From: Chitinophaga solisilvae
Lineage (GTDB): Bacteria > Bacteroidota > Bacteroidia > Chitinophagales > Chitinophagaceae
Assembly: GCF_009928525.1 (NCBI RefSeq)
Contig: NZ_JAABOK010000004.1
Coordinates: 530,019-594,018, forward strand
Direction of reading: 5' to 3'
DNA: 64,000 bases
The notes under the pieces were generated by a model. It did not search any database and had not been told where the DNA came from. It saw only the letters and a list, made by a program, of their open reading frames with translations. Of this stretch, positions 10,797 to 18,028 are shown piece by piece. The position numbers were made by a program, and so were the translations under genes. Each line of letters opens with the position of its first letter. Positions within the stretch are counted from its first letter, which is position 1.

Positions 10797-11133
10797 GATG
10801 TGCGGCTTTTGATTAATTAACTTGTGTGTCATCTCCGGGCTGAACAGGGGGGAAGATTTTACCGCAGAATAAATAAGATCGAACGCTGTCCGGTCCTCCC
10901 GGAGTTTCTATACGATGAGGATAAAGATCCGATTACATTGTCACTTCTTCACGAGTGGTAATCTTAACTTACCTGCAAACAAGTTGCATCAGGTATTTCT
11001 ATTTTAGATGCCATTAGTTATCAGACAATGTCAATCTAAGTTATGAAGGGTATGCGTAATAACTAAATGCCTGATGCTTGCCAGTATAAAAGTTTGTTTA
11101 TAAAACCCGTTTATCTATTTAAAATTCAGAAAC
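10797..11133 (+). other. Intergenic region between NRPS and carrier-like gene
   Basis: About 340 bases with no credible ATG-initiated gene. A stop-free stretch of roughly 45 codons around 10830-10962 has no start codon or known motif and could be a gene remnant. No terminator hairpin with a T-tract was found right after the NRPS stop. Confidence 0.35.
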
Positions 11134-11514
11134 ATGAAAACAACATCCCTATTACTTACCCTTGTAGCAGCTTTCTCTTTATTGAGCCCTAAAGATGCGG
11201 GCGCTTTGGGTAGCAGCCAGGAAAATGAAACTGGCAATAAAGCAATGTCCTTTTCTCCAGGTGTTTCTTTAACCATGCGTTCTACGATTGAGAAGAGAGC
11301 CTATCGGATTATCCATGAAATAGCGGCAGTTGATTATTCAGAAATCAAGCCGGAAGCCTCTTTTGTAGATGATTTGGGAATGGATGATCTTGATTTTATC
11401 GAAATGATTATGGCTGTGGAAAAAGAGTTTGGTCTGGAGATACCAGATGAAGATGCAGAAAAGTTTAAAACAGTGGGAGATCTCATTAAATACCTCAAGG
11501 AAAAAGTAGAATAA
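11134..11514 (+). CDS. Exported acyl-carrier-protein-like protein lacking the phosphopantetheine serine
   Basis: A 126-residue protein. Residues 1 to about 25 look like a Sec signal peptide (Lys2, then a Leu/Ala-rich core, with an A-G-A-like cleavage region). A linker follows, then an ACP fold from about residue 48 to the end. That domain matches AcpP-type carriers closely, including the F-V-D-D-L-G lead-in, 'EKEFGLEIPDEDAEKF' and a final 'TVGDLIKYL'. The site that normally reads D-S-L is D-D-L here (GAT GAT CTT near 11387), so the serine that takes phosphopantetheine is replaced by Asp. A shorter protein starting at the internal ATG at 11275 would be a plain cytoplasmic ACP-like domain. It sits 337 bases after the NRPS in the same direction, with its own terminator. 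Carrier activity as an ACP is doubtful; the role is unknown. Confidence 0.8.
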   Translation: MKTTSLLLTLVAAFSLLSPKDAGALGSSQENETGNKAMSFSPGVSLTMRSTIEKRAYRIIHEIAAVDYSEIKPEASFVDDLGMDDLDFIEMIMAVEKEFGLEIPDEDAEKFKTVGDLIKYLKEKVE

Positions 11515-11546
11515 CCTAATGGGAAAATATAGAAGATGATTTTAAG

Positions 11547-11576
11547 AGCCTTCAAATCCATATTTGAAGGCTTTTT
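11547..11576 (+). terminator. Intrinsic terminator after the carrier-like gene
   Basis: A perfect 11-bp stem (AGCCTTCAAAT with ATTTGAAGGCT) with a 4-base loop, followed by TTTTT. It starts about 32 bases after the stop codon at 11514. Confidence 0.88.
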
Positions 11577-11860
11577 GTAATTGCTGGAATAAAGTAGCTG
11601 CAAACCAGCTTATATCTGTTCTGATAAAATTTTTTTCAGCTGAAGCAAACGTAAATAAAATCAGATATAGGTATTCCCGCCATTGTGCGCTCTGTTTAAC
11701 TGTAGCATAGTGTAAGTTTTCTGGCATGTAGGCGTATGCTAGACTTAATTGAAATCTTTCTCCCTCAAATCTCCACCTGAGTCTAATCCTGTCTACATGA
11801 TGGTTATCTATATTATTTCCCCTTTTGGGCTACATCTTTCTATTAAATCTCCAATTTTAC
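11577..11860. other. AT-rich spacer without recognisable genes
   Basis: Short open frames exist on both strands, but none has a recognisable motif or domain. Nothing else is seen. Confidence 0.3.
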
Positions 11861-11901
11861 CACAAACAAAAAAGCCCTACAACTCTTTGTTGTAAGGCTT
11901 T
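11861..11901 (-). terminator. Terminator for the minus-strand small gene
   Basis: A 13-position stem with one mismatch (AAAGCCCTACAAC with GTTGTAAGGCTTT) around the loop TCTTT. Read on the minus strand it runs into TTTTTTG. It lies 14 bases past the stop of the small gene at 11915-12226, which supports that gene being real. Confidence 0.65.
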
Positions 11902-11914
11902 CCTTAATTTTAAA

Positions 11915-12226
11915 CTACCACCACCTTTTGATATAAATCTCACCATTGCGCATGATACTGCTTTCTGTGAAGAATCTCTTCTTCATCCATTGCTTCTTGT
12001 TTTTAGAAATAATTTTCCAGCTAGGAGGATATTTAAACTTAATAGGTGGTACTGCATCCCCACAGTAAATCATGCAACTAATAGGACTGTCCGAACAGTT
12101 ATGCCAAAATGTAGGATGCCAGGGGCACCATGAACACACTGAATACATTTCTTTCAGAACAAGGTTATAAGTCCTGCGATGGTCAGTAGTTTTGAGAATT
12201 TTCTTTTTTTTCACTTGTAAACACAA
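11915..12226 (-). CDS. Small Cys/Trp-rich hypothetical protein
   Basis: A 103-residue open frame that I do not recognise. It is rich in Trp, Cys and basic residues, with a central 'CSWCPWHPTFWHNC' cluster that could bind a metal or form disulphides. It has no signal peptide or membrane segment and ends in a basic tail (KRWW). Support comes mainly from the terminator hairpin just downstream on the same strand. It lies directly left of the repeat that bounds the putative island, so it would belong to the chromosomal backbone. Confidence 0.42.
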   Translation of the reverse strand: MCLQVKKKKILKTTDHRRTYNLVLKEMYSVCSWCPWHPTFWHNCSDSPISCMIYCGDAVPPIKFKYPPSWKIISKNKKQWMKKRFFTESSIMRNGEIYIKRWW

Positions 12227-12280
12227 TTGGTGTTACAAGGCGTCAAGGAGTTTTTTCATGATAAGTAGGGTTTAATTAAG

Positions 12281-12309
12281 AAGAACCTTATTTTTAGTAA
12301 GGCTCTTTT
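12281..12309 (-). terminator. Terminator-like hairpin beside the tRNA 3'-end copy
   Basis: AAGAACCTTA pairs with TAAGGCTCTT (one mismatch) around TTTTTAG. On the minus strand it follows the copy of the tRNA-Pro 3' end at 12306-12326, in the same place that the true tRNA has its own terminator. This fits the original tRNA terminator having been displaced by insertion. Confidence 0.45.
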
Positions 12310-12326
12310 AAGTCGGGGCGACTAGA
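12306..12326. repeat. Direct repeat copy of the tRNA-Pro 3' end (attachment-site-like)
   Basis: 21 bases matching 17830-17850 at 20 of 21 positions and in the same orientation. The match covers the last 14 positions of the tRNA gene (with discriminator base) plus 7 bases beyond. After it the two sequences diverge at once. This is the arrangement left by site-specific integration into a tRNA 3' end. Confidence 0.6.
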
Positions 12327-12783
12327 CGACGCCCTGATATCATAATTTGTTGAATTGCAAATATTTGAATAAAGAGCTTTGGATCTACTCACGGTATTGC
12401 CCTTGCAATTACGAAGAGTATCTTTCGCAAGATATAATTTGTACCAATTAATTCCAAAATGTAGTAGTGTGGTTCGAGTGCAACACTGCCTAATATATCA
12501 TCTATATTGTTTTAGTCTATTTTTTCTGTTTGGTATGGGTATCCCTGTTGCCCAGTCTTCGCCCAGATACATAGATCGTAGGTTATGCAGCATAAATTAA
12601 ATACAGGTGGGGAGGGATCATTGCAGTCTTCCAAAGTTAAATGGAATTGCAAACAAATGATATCAGTAGATGGGACGTGATCATATTATTGCCCGTAATT
12701 TACTGCTGATACGCATCAATTAATACCGCTTTAAACTTCATATTACGTTGCATTCAGAGTTATGAAAGAGCAAACAAGCTCTG
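12327..12783. other. Gene-poor left end of the island
   Basis: About 450 AT-rich bases. One 73-codon frame on the plus strand (12379-12600) has no recognisable motif or regulatory context. No transposase or integrase remnant was recognised here. Confidence 0.3.
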
Positions 12784-13785
12784 CTAATCCAGATCATCCG
12801 TGACGATGGCTTCCGGCTTAGTAAATTTTAGGGTAATAGGTTTAAATTTTTCAAAGGAGGTTTCCAATGTAGTCTGCAGCTTTGCCTTCAGCTTTGCATA
12901 GTTTATGATCTTTACCGCGCCATATACCGAGCTTTGGGTCATTCGCTTTCCCCTGTACTCCCCATCCCTGAAAAATGGCTCAATAATATCAAGGGCATAT
13001 TTCAGCTCCCAAATAAAAGGGTTTTCTGCATTATGAATAGTCTTATTGGTCCAGTTATACACCTTCAGTACTAATTTTAAATCTACATCAGCTATTTTAA
13101 TATGGTCAGTCTGTTGCCGGATGAAATCGGGAAAAAAATTATGCGGTATTTTAAGACCATTATGATCCTTGTCCTGAATTTCCAATACACCACAAATACG
13201 TTTGAATTTTATTTCCAGAGCCTGCCTCATAGTAAAGACAGCAATATTTTCAGCCATCTTCTGATCAAAAATATTTTGCTTGTAAATCCCGTTCCAATAA
13301 AGGTTCTGGCTAATATTTTCCAGTTCATGAGAGGTATTATGAAATGATTTCCATCCCTTGAACAAAACAAAATTCGGATTCTTTTTCCGCTCGAAGTATT
13401 CAATAAATGGTTTGAGATCGAAAAGATAGGAACGGATCAAATCTACATGACGGGTAATGGTGGTCAATTTTAATCCAGCATCTTTCTTTTGCAGGTCAGC
13501 CACTAGGAGCTTAAAACAATGATTGCCGACACAAAGGCTCACCTTCATATAATTCTCGGATTCAGATTTTGTTTTAGGCTTGCCCTGATGCTTATAAATG
13601 GTCCCGACAACATAATCATAGTTTTCGGATTTATCCTTCTTGACATGACGGTCCACAATATCCTGTAAATAGGATGCAAATCCCAGTAGGCAATCTTTGG
13701 CGGATTCTTTTACTTTTTTTTTACTGTGCTTTCTTATCGCTAGGTGATGACACTTGAATATCAGCTTCTGCGCAAAATTTTCCAT
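12784..13785 (-). CDS. Hypothetical protein, possibly HEPN-like C-terminal half
   Basis: A 333-residue cytoplasmic protein with no signal peptide or membrane segment. The N-terminal part is very basic (HSKKKVKESAKD, KKDKSENYD). The C-terminal half is predicted helical and contains 'YNWTNKTIHNAENPFIW' followed by 'ALDIIEPFF'. That pattern of a conserved N/H pair and later tryptophan resembles HEPN-type domains, but the arginine of the Rx4-6H nuclease motif is not obvious, so catalysis is uncertain. It is monocistronic and sits at the far end of the tRNA-linked island. The function is unknown; a defence-related role is only suggested by location and helical architecture. Confidence 0.7.
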   Translation of the reverse strand: MENFAQKLIFKCHHLAIRKHSKKKVKESAKDCLLGFASYLQDIVDRHVKKDKSENYDYVVGTIYKHQGKPKTKSESENYMKVSLCVGNHCFKLLVADLQKKDAGLKLTTITRHVDLIRSYLFDLKPFIEYFERKKNPNFVLFKGWKSFHNTSHELENISQNLYWNGIYKQNIFDQKMAENIAVFTMRQALEIKFKRICGVLEIQDKDHNGLKIPHNFFPDFIRQQTDHIKIADVDLKLVLKVYNWTNKTIHNAENPFIWELKYALDIIEPFFRDGEYRGKRMTQSSVYGAVKIINYAKLKAKLQTTLETSFEKFKPITLKFTKPEAIVTDDLD

Positions 13786-13839
13786 AATACATTTACTTTA
13801 TGTAAATTTAATCTTCCTTTATTACCAACCTGTATTTTT

Positions 13840-14235
13840 ATGCAATGCACCTCAAAATTGGTATTCTTCCTGCTGCTCTCCACTTTCAAGTTGTATAGCC
13901 AGGACTATAGCTCAAAAATTATCGAAAAGACCTAGTATTTCCCTGTCAGGGAATGTTACGCAAACAGCAATAACCGTAAGGCCGCACAAACCGGCTATTA
14001 CCAGTAAATCAGTTTTCTGGATAGGAAACGCTGTAGAATGAATGATCATGATGGTACCTATATACTTGATAGAAGTACGGTGACTATTACCAATGCTCAG
14101 ACACGGCTTTTTATTACTTATCATATTTCAGAATGTACCGCTAGTTTCGTTAAAATAAAGGATAAGGGCATGATGTCTACGCTCAATGACCGGTCGATTA
14201 TTCGTGAAATTGGAAAATACAAAGTAAAAAGGTAA
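13840..14235 (+). pseudogene. Possible degraded gene for a short secreted protein
   Basis: One plus-strand frame shows a convincing signal peptide from 13840 (MQCTSKLVFFLLLSTF, then LYSQDY), a stop at 13933-13935, another stop downstream, and then a 65-codon tail that reads like protein (DGTYILDRSTVTITNAQTR) and ends at 14233-14235. Together they look like one short exported protein interrupted by stops. An alternative frame stays open across the first stop, so a frameshift is also possible. No family is recognised. The call rests on the signal peptide alone and is weak. Confidence 0.28.
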
Positions 14236-14394
14236 GTATGAGTTCTAGGGGTACACTTGCTGTGAAGTTTAAGTAAGCGTTCGGTGATTGAATTCACTTA
14301 GCTTTATAAAGAGCCTAATTACAGTATGCCAAATAATCTATCTCCTGCGATATTTTTAGGCAGTTTTTAAAACATTTTGCTTTGTTGAGGCTTA

Positions 14395-15129
14395 CTAAGT
14401 ATTCTTACTTTTAGTTTTTACAATTGTTGTTATAAAATATATATCGGTTTCCTTCTCATGATAAAACACAAATTTTAGATGGTATTTTTCATTGAATGGT
14501 AATGAAGATACTATTCTTCTATCGTCTCTAATCTTATTGTCGTTTACAAAGAATGCTTCAATAATAGCCGCATAAATGGCCGTAGGGTGGTTTATTTCGT
14601 TTCTGTCCGGTTGTGTTGATAGCGGCACACCTTTGTAACTATAATGCTTAAAAGCATGAAATATTCCCCCTTCAAATTCCGTTTCTCCATTTTTTGCATC
14701 TTTTTCAGTTCTGATGTCCCTGAACAATTCTAGCCGCAGAATGTCACCTTTTATTTCGCCGTCTTCTAGTTCCACTACCCAGGCAAAGTGTTCTGTATTA
14801 AGAAATGTTTCATATTCCGCGAGGTTTCTAATTAGAGGAGGAGGCATGACTTTATAAAGAGCCTCTAACACCTTATAGGCATTTCTTTGACCAAATGATT
14901 CAGGGTATTTTTCGGTGGCGGTTGAGATGACATCTTCCAGCATGATAAGAAATACGTTGTTGGGGATAATTACAAACTCTCTGCCTTGAACCGACATTTT
15001 TCGATAATTGCTAATGTCCACCCCAATTCTTGCAAACTCTCTTTCTTCGTGTGTTTTTAGTCGCGTAGCTTTTTTCTCAATTAGATTTCTGATATTATCA
15101 AATTCTAGTCTACCTATAAAATGTAGCAT
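14395..15129 (-). CDS. Hypothetical protein, partner of the upstream HEPN-type gene
   Basis: I do not recognise this protein. The ATG at 15129 gives 244 residues starting MLHFIGRLEF, 22 bases after the stop of the upstream gene. An earlier ATG at 15246 would give 283 residues but overlaps the upstream coding region by 95 bases, so the shorter form is preferred. There is no signal peptide or membrane helix. Charged stretches (RNLIEKKATRLKTHEERE; LEDGEIKGDILRLELFRDIR) and an aromatic C-terminal beta-like end (YHLKFVFYHEKETDIYFITTIV) suggest a soluble alpha/beta protein. Close same-strand linkage to the HEPN-type gene suggests they are co-transcribed and act together. Confidence 0.72.
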   Translation of the reverse strand: MLHFIGRLEFDNIRNLIEKKATRLKTHEEREFARIGVDISNYRKMSVQGREFVIIPNNVFLIMLEDVISTATEKYPESFGQRNAYKVLEALYKVMPPPLIRNLAEYETFLNTEHFAWVVELEDGEIKGDILRLELFRDIRTEKDAKNGETEFEGGIFHAFKHYSYKGVPLSTQPDRNEINHPTAIYAAIIEAFFVNDNKIRDDRRIVSSLPFNEKYHLKFVFYHEKETDIYFITTIVKTKSKNT

Positions 15130-15151
15130 ATAAGATATGTTTTTATGTAGG

Positions 15152-16513
15152 TTAATTTTCGGATGATGCCCAAGGGACGGTATCAATACTCTTTGCTGCG
15201 ACAGGCATACTAACAGTCCTGTTAAAGTATTTTCCATTGTATCCAAGTATTTTTAGTATGATCAACTCAATGTACCAGGTACCGAGCTGTGCACCATCAA
15301 AGGTTACCATAGGCGAATAATTGCGTAACCGTCTTCTTTTTGCTGGGTCGGCGTGAACATAAGCGTTGCGAATAAAAGAGAAGATAACTGGCCCCGTTGA
15401 AATCAGGTCCCGCTCTGTTTCGGCGAAATGAATAAGGTGAGGATATCCTGCGGGGATATCAATCGGTATCCCAAATGACTCAAGTAGGTTGTTTAACTTG
15501 TTGCTAAATGGCTTAATGTCTGATTGAGCTGTTACCAGTCCTTTTTCATAACACCAATTGCATAATAATTCAAGACCATTCTGAGCCAGTACGATTGCAC
15601 CTTCTACACTACCAGAATTATTATTGGCCTCTACATACCAGTGTAATGCCATAGTAAGGCATTCCATATCATCTTCATTCTTATACAGGGTATAGAAATT
15701 TTTCCATAACTCAGAGAAACCTTCAGTATGCTGTTCAGAAGCCCAGCACCAGACAAATTTGTATGGGGATGTTAAAAAATTACTAAAATTAAAAGCAATC
15801 TCTCTGGATTGTAGTAGCCCTTTTCTCAATAGCGGTGAACATTTTCTGCCGTTTATGAGCTGCAAGAAGTAGGCGAAGGCATTTAGTACTTTATTTAATT
15901 CTATAAAGGCTACTCTATTGACTAGTTTAGGTTTTATTATGCCTGTATATAACAGATCAAATCCTTTAGTCTTTTTTAGATTTTTAAATTTATTGGCATA
16001 GTTATCTTGTTTATCAATAGTAATAATATAATCATCATCTTCAAATACAATTCTCCCATTTTGATATCTATTTTTATTGGTTATTAGCCTTTTTATTGGT
16101 TCTCCTTCAAAGTTTCTGAGATTGGGGAGTTCAAATGTTATACTATCTACTTGGTCATTTAAATTGCCGAATGCCAAAGTGCTTTCTATTAAGCCTTCAA
16201 TAACGGTTGGTCCGCTTTCAAAACCTACACTAGTATGAGTAATACAGACTTCCGTTAGAATGTTCATTTTTTGTACAATTAGCTGCCCGAAATTGAGGTG
16301 TTGGATGTCAATATGTTGGGTAGTTTGTCCTTCAAATTTCAACCCTATGTCTGGGAGCCATTGTTGCATTATCCGACCATTTAACTTATAAACCAAGTTA
16401 TTATTACATAATTCAAAATCCCCTTCGTAAAGAACTATGTCAGTATTGGGTTTAGGGAGACTAAATGTGGGTTCTATTCCAATGTGTGCTTCTGCTGCAG
16501 TTTTGTTTTCCAT
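15152..16513 (-). CDS. HEPN-type protein with large N-terminal sensor-like region
   Basis: A 453-residue soluble protein. The C-terminal part is helical and contains 'RNAYVH', with Arg382 and His387, an exact Rx4H motif with a polar residue after Arg. This is the signature of HEPN RNases found in abortive-infection and toxin systems. The N-terminal 200 residues are beta-rich, with no motif I can name. An architecture of beta-rich N-terminus plus C-terminal HEPN is known among HEPN anti-phage proteins such as the ApeA group; membership here is a guess. It heads a two-gene unit with 14395-15129. It lies in the tRNA-Pro island and is AT-rich. RNase activity is inferred from the motif only. Confidence 0.75.
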   Translation of the reverse strand: MENKTAAEAHIGIEPTFSLPKPNTDIVLYEGDFELCNNNLVYKLNGRIMQQWLPDIGLKFEGQTTQHIDIQHLNFGQLIVQKMNILTEVCITHTSVGFESGPTVIEGLIESTLAFGNLNDQVDSITFELPNLRNFEGEPIKRLITNKNRYQNGRIVFEDDDYIITIDKQDNYANKFKNLKKTKGFDLLYTGIIKPKLVNRVAFIELNKVLNAFAYFLQLINGRKCSPLLRKGLLQSREIAFNFSNFLTSPYKFVWCWASEQHTEGFSELWKNFYTLYKNEDDMECLTMALHWYVEANNNSGSVEGAIVLAQNGLELLCNWCYEKGLVTAQSDIKPFSNKLNNLLESFGIPIDIPAGYPHLIHFAETERDLISTGPVIFSFIRNAYVHADPAKRRRLRNYSPMVTFDGAQLGTWYIELIILKILGYNGKYFNRTVSMPVAAKSIDTVPWASSEN

Positions 16514-16654
16514 AATATTGAGATCAGTTATATATGGGTTTTTTTAAATGTAATTAAGGGCTTTCAATTGTCTTAATCACAAATATAAATTTACATCTAC
16601 GCAACGTATCTGCGCACTTTTATTTTTTTTAACCTCCCTGCTTCGCTGGAACCC

Positions 16655-16739
16655 GCAAGATGTTCGATTATATCACAATCGATCTTGCAATTTCCTGCAT
16701 GGCAGAAATTTGCAAGATAACAGGTTGTATCACAACCTG
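16655..16739. repeat. Cluster of nested inverted repeats
   Basis: Three linked palindromes. GCAAGAT and CGATT at 16655-16669 pair with AATCG and ATCTTGC at 16677-16688. ATCTTGC is then reused with GAAATTTGCAAGAT at 16705-16718. A perfect 8-bp pair CAGGTTGT/ACAACCTG with a 3-base loop follows at 16721-16739. GCAAGAT or its complement occurs three times. It lies between the HEPN gene promoter side and the IS66 remnant, and could be an operator array or an element end. Confidence 0.5.
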
Positions 16740-16870
16740 CCTTTTGGGCGCTTTCCCTCCAAAGTCGGTCTCTGGTTTTACCCCTTTAAAACTTTTAGAG
16801 GTCTGGTTATTCCCTGATTACCCCCTCATATCAAGCCCTGATCAGAGTAACACTTTAAGCGGGTTGTCTC

Positions 16871-17440
16871 CAGGCCAATGAAACCCTTTGCGCTGTACTG
16901 GATAAGGATAAAAAAAATGGAAAATACATCACGGATTTTACTGGCTTTACCAGGATCCCGTTAATAAATTAGTAGCATTTGACTACTAGGAAGACCGTAA
17001 TAAAGAAGGATCTTCTACTATGTTAGAGCACTTCAAATGTACCTTTCAGTCTGACGGGTTTGCGGTGTATGATGGCATGCTGAACAAAAAGGCATTACTC
17101 TTATCCATTGCTTAGCACATGCCAGGCGCTACTTTGTAGAAGCAAAGACCAATGATAGGACGTATGCTGAATATGTGCTGGAACAAATTCCATTATTATA
17201 TCAAATAGAACGCTACTGCAGTGAGCAGGATTACAACGCTGACATCCGTAGGTTGGAGCGGCATGAGAAATCCGTCCCCATACTGGAAACGTTAGACAAA
17301 TGGATGCTGGACGCCTACCAGTAGGTACTTCCTAAAGCTCTATTGGAAAGGCACTTGCTTACAGTGTTAAATGCTGGGACAAGCTAAGTGCCTATGCCCA
17401 CAGCGAAATATTACTCACTGACAATAATAAATGCAGTTGA
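16871..17440 (+). pseudogene. IS66-family transposase (TnpC) remnant
   Basis: Translating across frames gives successive pieces of an IS66 transposase: 'ANETLCAVLDKDKKNGKY', 'YWLYQDPVNKLVAFDY', 'MLEHFKCTFQSDGFAVYDG', 'AHARRYFVEAKTNDRTYAEY', 'SVPILETLDKWMLDAY' and 'AYSVKCWDKLSAYAHSEILL' then 'TDNNK'. They match the family order, but in-frame stops (for example at 16987 and about 17099) and at least two frameshifts break the frame. The N-terminal part and the last third after the D-N-N motif are missing. It is dead IS66 debris inside the tRNA-linked island and shows earlier element activity there. Confidence 0.8.
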
Positions 17441-17648
17441 TCAATATTCCTCAAATACCTATGTGTACAATGAAGTGGAAGAAGGAATTTTTGCTTTATT
17501 CGAACGTGATTTTGCATCTCCAGGTCAGCCCCCGGCATTCCTGCTCGTTTATAATGAGGATGAAGACCCGAACTACATCGCAACATCATTAATAGTTACA
17601 GTGGAGGCAGCGCACAAGGTATTTGAAGTAGAAGACGTGGATGAATGA
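17388..17648 (+). CDS. Small acidic hypothetical protein
   Basis: An 86-residue frame overlapping the end of the IS66 remnant in another frame. From about residue 14 on it reads like a compact acidic protein (YVYNEVEEGIFALFERDF, then LLVYNEDEDPNYIATS, ending EVEDVDE). The first residues come from transposase debris, so any true start is uncertain and the gene may itself be a fusion left by the insertion. No family is recognised. Confidence 0.33.
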   Translation: MPMPTAKYYSLTIINAVDQYSSNTYVYNEVEEGIFALFERDFASPGQPPAFLLVYNEDEDPNYIATSLIVTVEAAHKVFEVEDVDE

Positions 17649-17790
17649 TAAAATCTGGCGTTTCATGCGGCCCTCAATACGAGGTACAATTTCAAATTTT
17701 AACAACTAAATTCCACCAACGGTAGTTCAATTTCTCACATTTTTTCGTATATCCTTATAGGATGCCCTTTTTTATTTTAGTTTTTACCAC

Positions 17791-17829
17791 AAAGAAAAAA
17801 GCATTATACCCTAAAGTATAATGCTTTGA
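17791..17829 (-). terminator. Terminator of the tRNA-Pro gene
   Basis: A perfect 12-bp stem (AAAGCATTATAC with GTATAATGCTTT) around CCTAAA. On the minus strand it runs into TTTTTTC. It begins about 10 bases after the tRNA 3' end. Confidence 0.85.
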
Positions 17830-17850
17830 TTTTAAGTCGGGACGACTAGA
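17830..17850. repeat. tRNA-side copy of the island direct repeat
   Basis: Partner of the repeat at 12306-12326. It covers the tRNA-Pro acceptor 3' strand and part of the T-arm plus 7 bases outside the gene, with one mismatch between copies. Confidence 0.6.
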
Positions 17851-17910
17851 TTCGAACTAGCGACCCCTTGCACCCCATGCAAGTGCGCTACCGGGCTGCG
17901 CTACGTCCCG
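17837..17910 (-). tRNA. tRNA-Pro (anticodon GGG)
   Basis: 74 bases on the minus strand folding as a standard cloverleaf. The acceptor stem is CGGGACG/CGTCCCG with discriminator A. The anticodon stem is CTTGC/GCAAG with loop ATGGGGT, giving anticodon GGG, which reads CCC proline codons. The T-arm is GCTAG-TTCGAAT-CTAGT with the conserved TTCGA. CCA is not encoded. It is followed by a strong terminator, and its 3' end is the likely target of the adjacent island. Confidence 0.96.
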
Positions 17911-18028
17911 AAATTTCCGGTACGTCTCTTTTCAGTGACGGGATGCAAAAGTAGCTAATTATTTGATTTTTAAAAATTTTCAACACATTTTCTTTAAAAA
18001 ATATTTTCAACACCCTCAGCATCAGCCA

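Larger units (their letters stand above)
12306..17850. mobile_element. Putative decayed genomic island inserted at tRNA-Pro
   Basis: A segment of about 5.5 kb lying between the 3' end of tRNA-Pro(GGG) and a distal 20/21-base copy of that end. It is visibly more AT-rich than the flanking GC-richer genes. It carries only non-core genes: an orphan minus-strand gene, a possible degraded secreted protein, a HEPN-type gene with partner, an IS66 transposase remnant and a small plus-strand frame. No integrase was found, so if this is an island it is immobile now. The boundaries are inferred from the repeat. Confidence 0.5.

Noticed and set aside
12306..12326. A second tRNA gene at the repeat
   Set aside because: Only the 3' acceptor and part of the T-arm are present; no anticodon or D-arm follows.
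16660..16881. 73-codon frame overlapping the palindrome cluster
   Set aside because: It consists of the inverted repeats and the edge of the IS66 remnant; no protein-like pattern.
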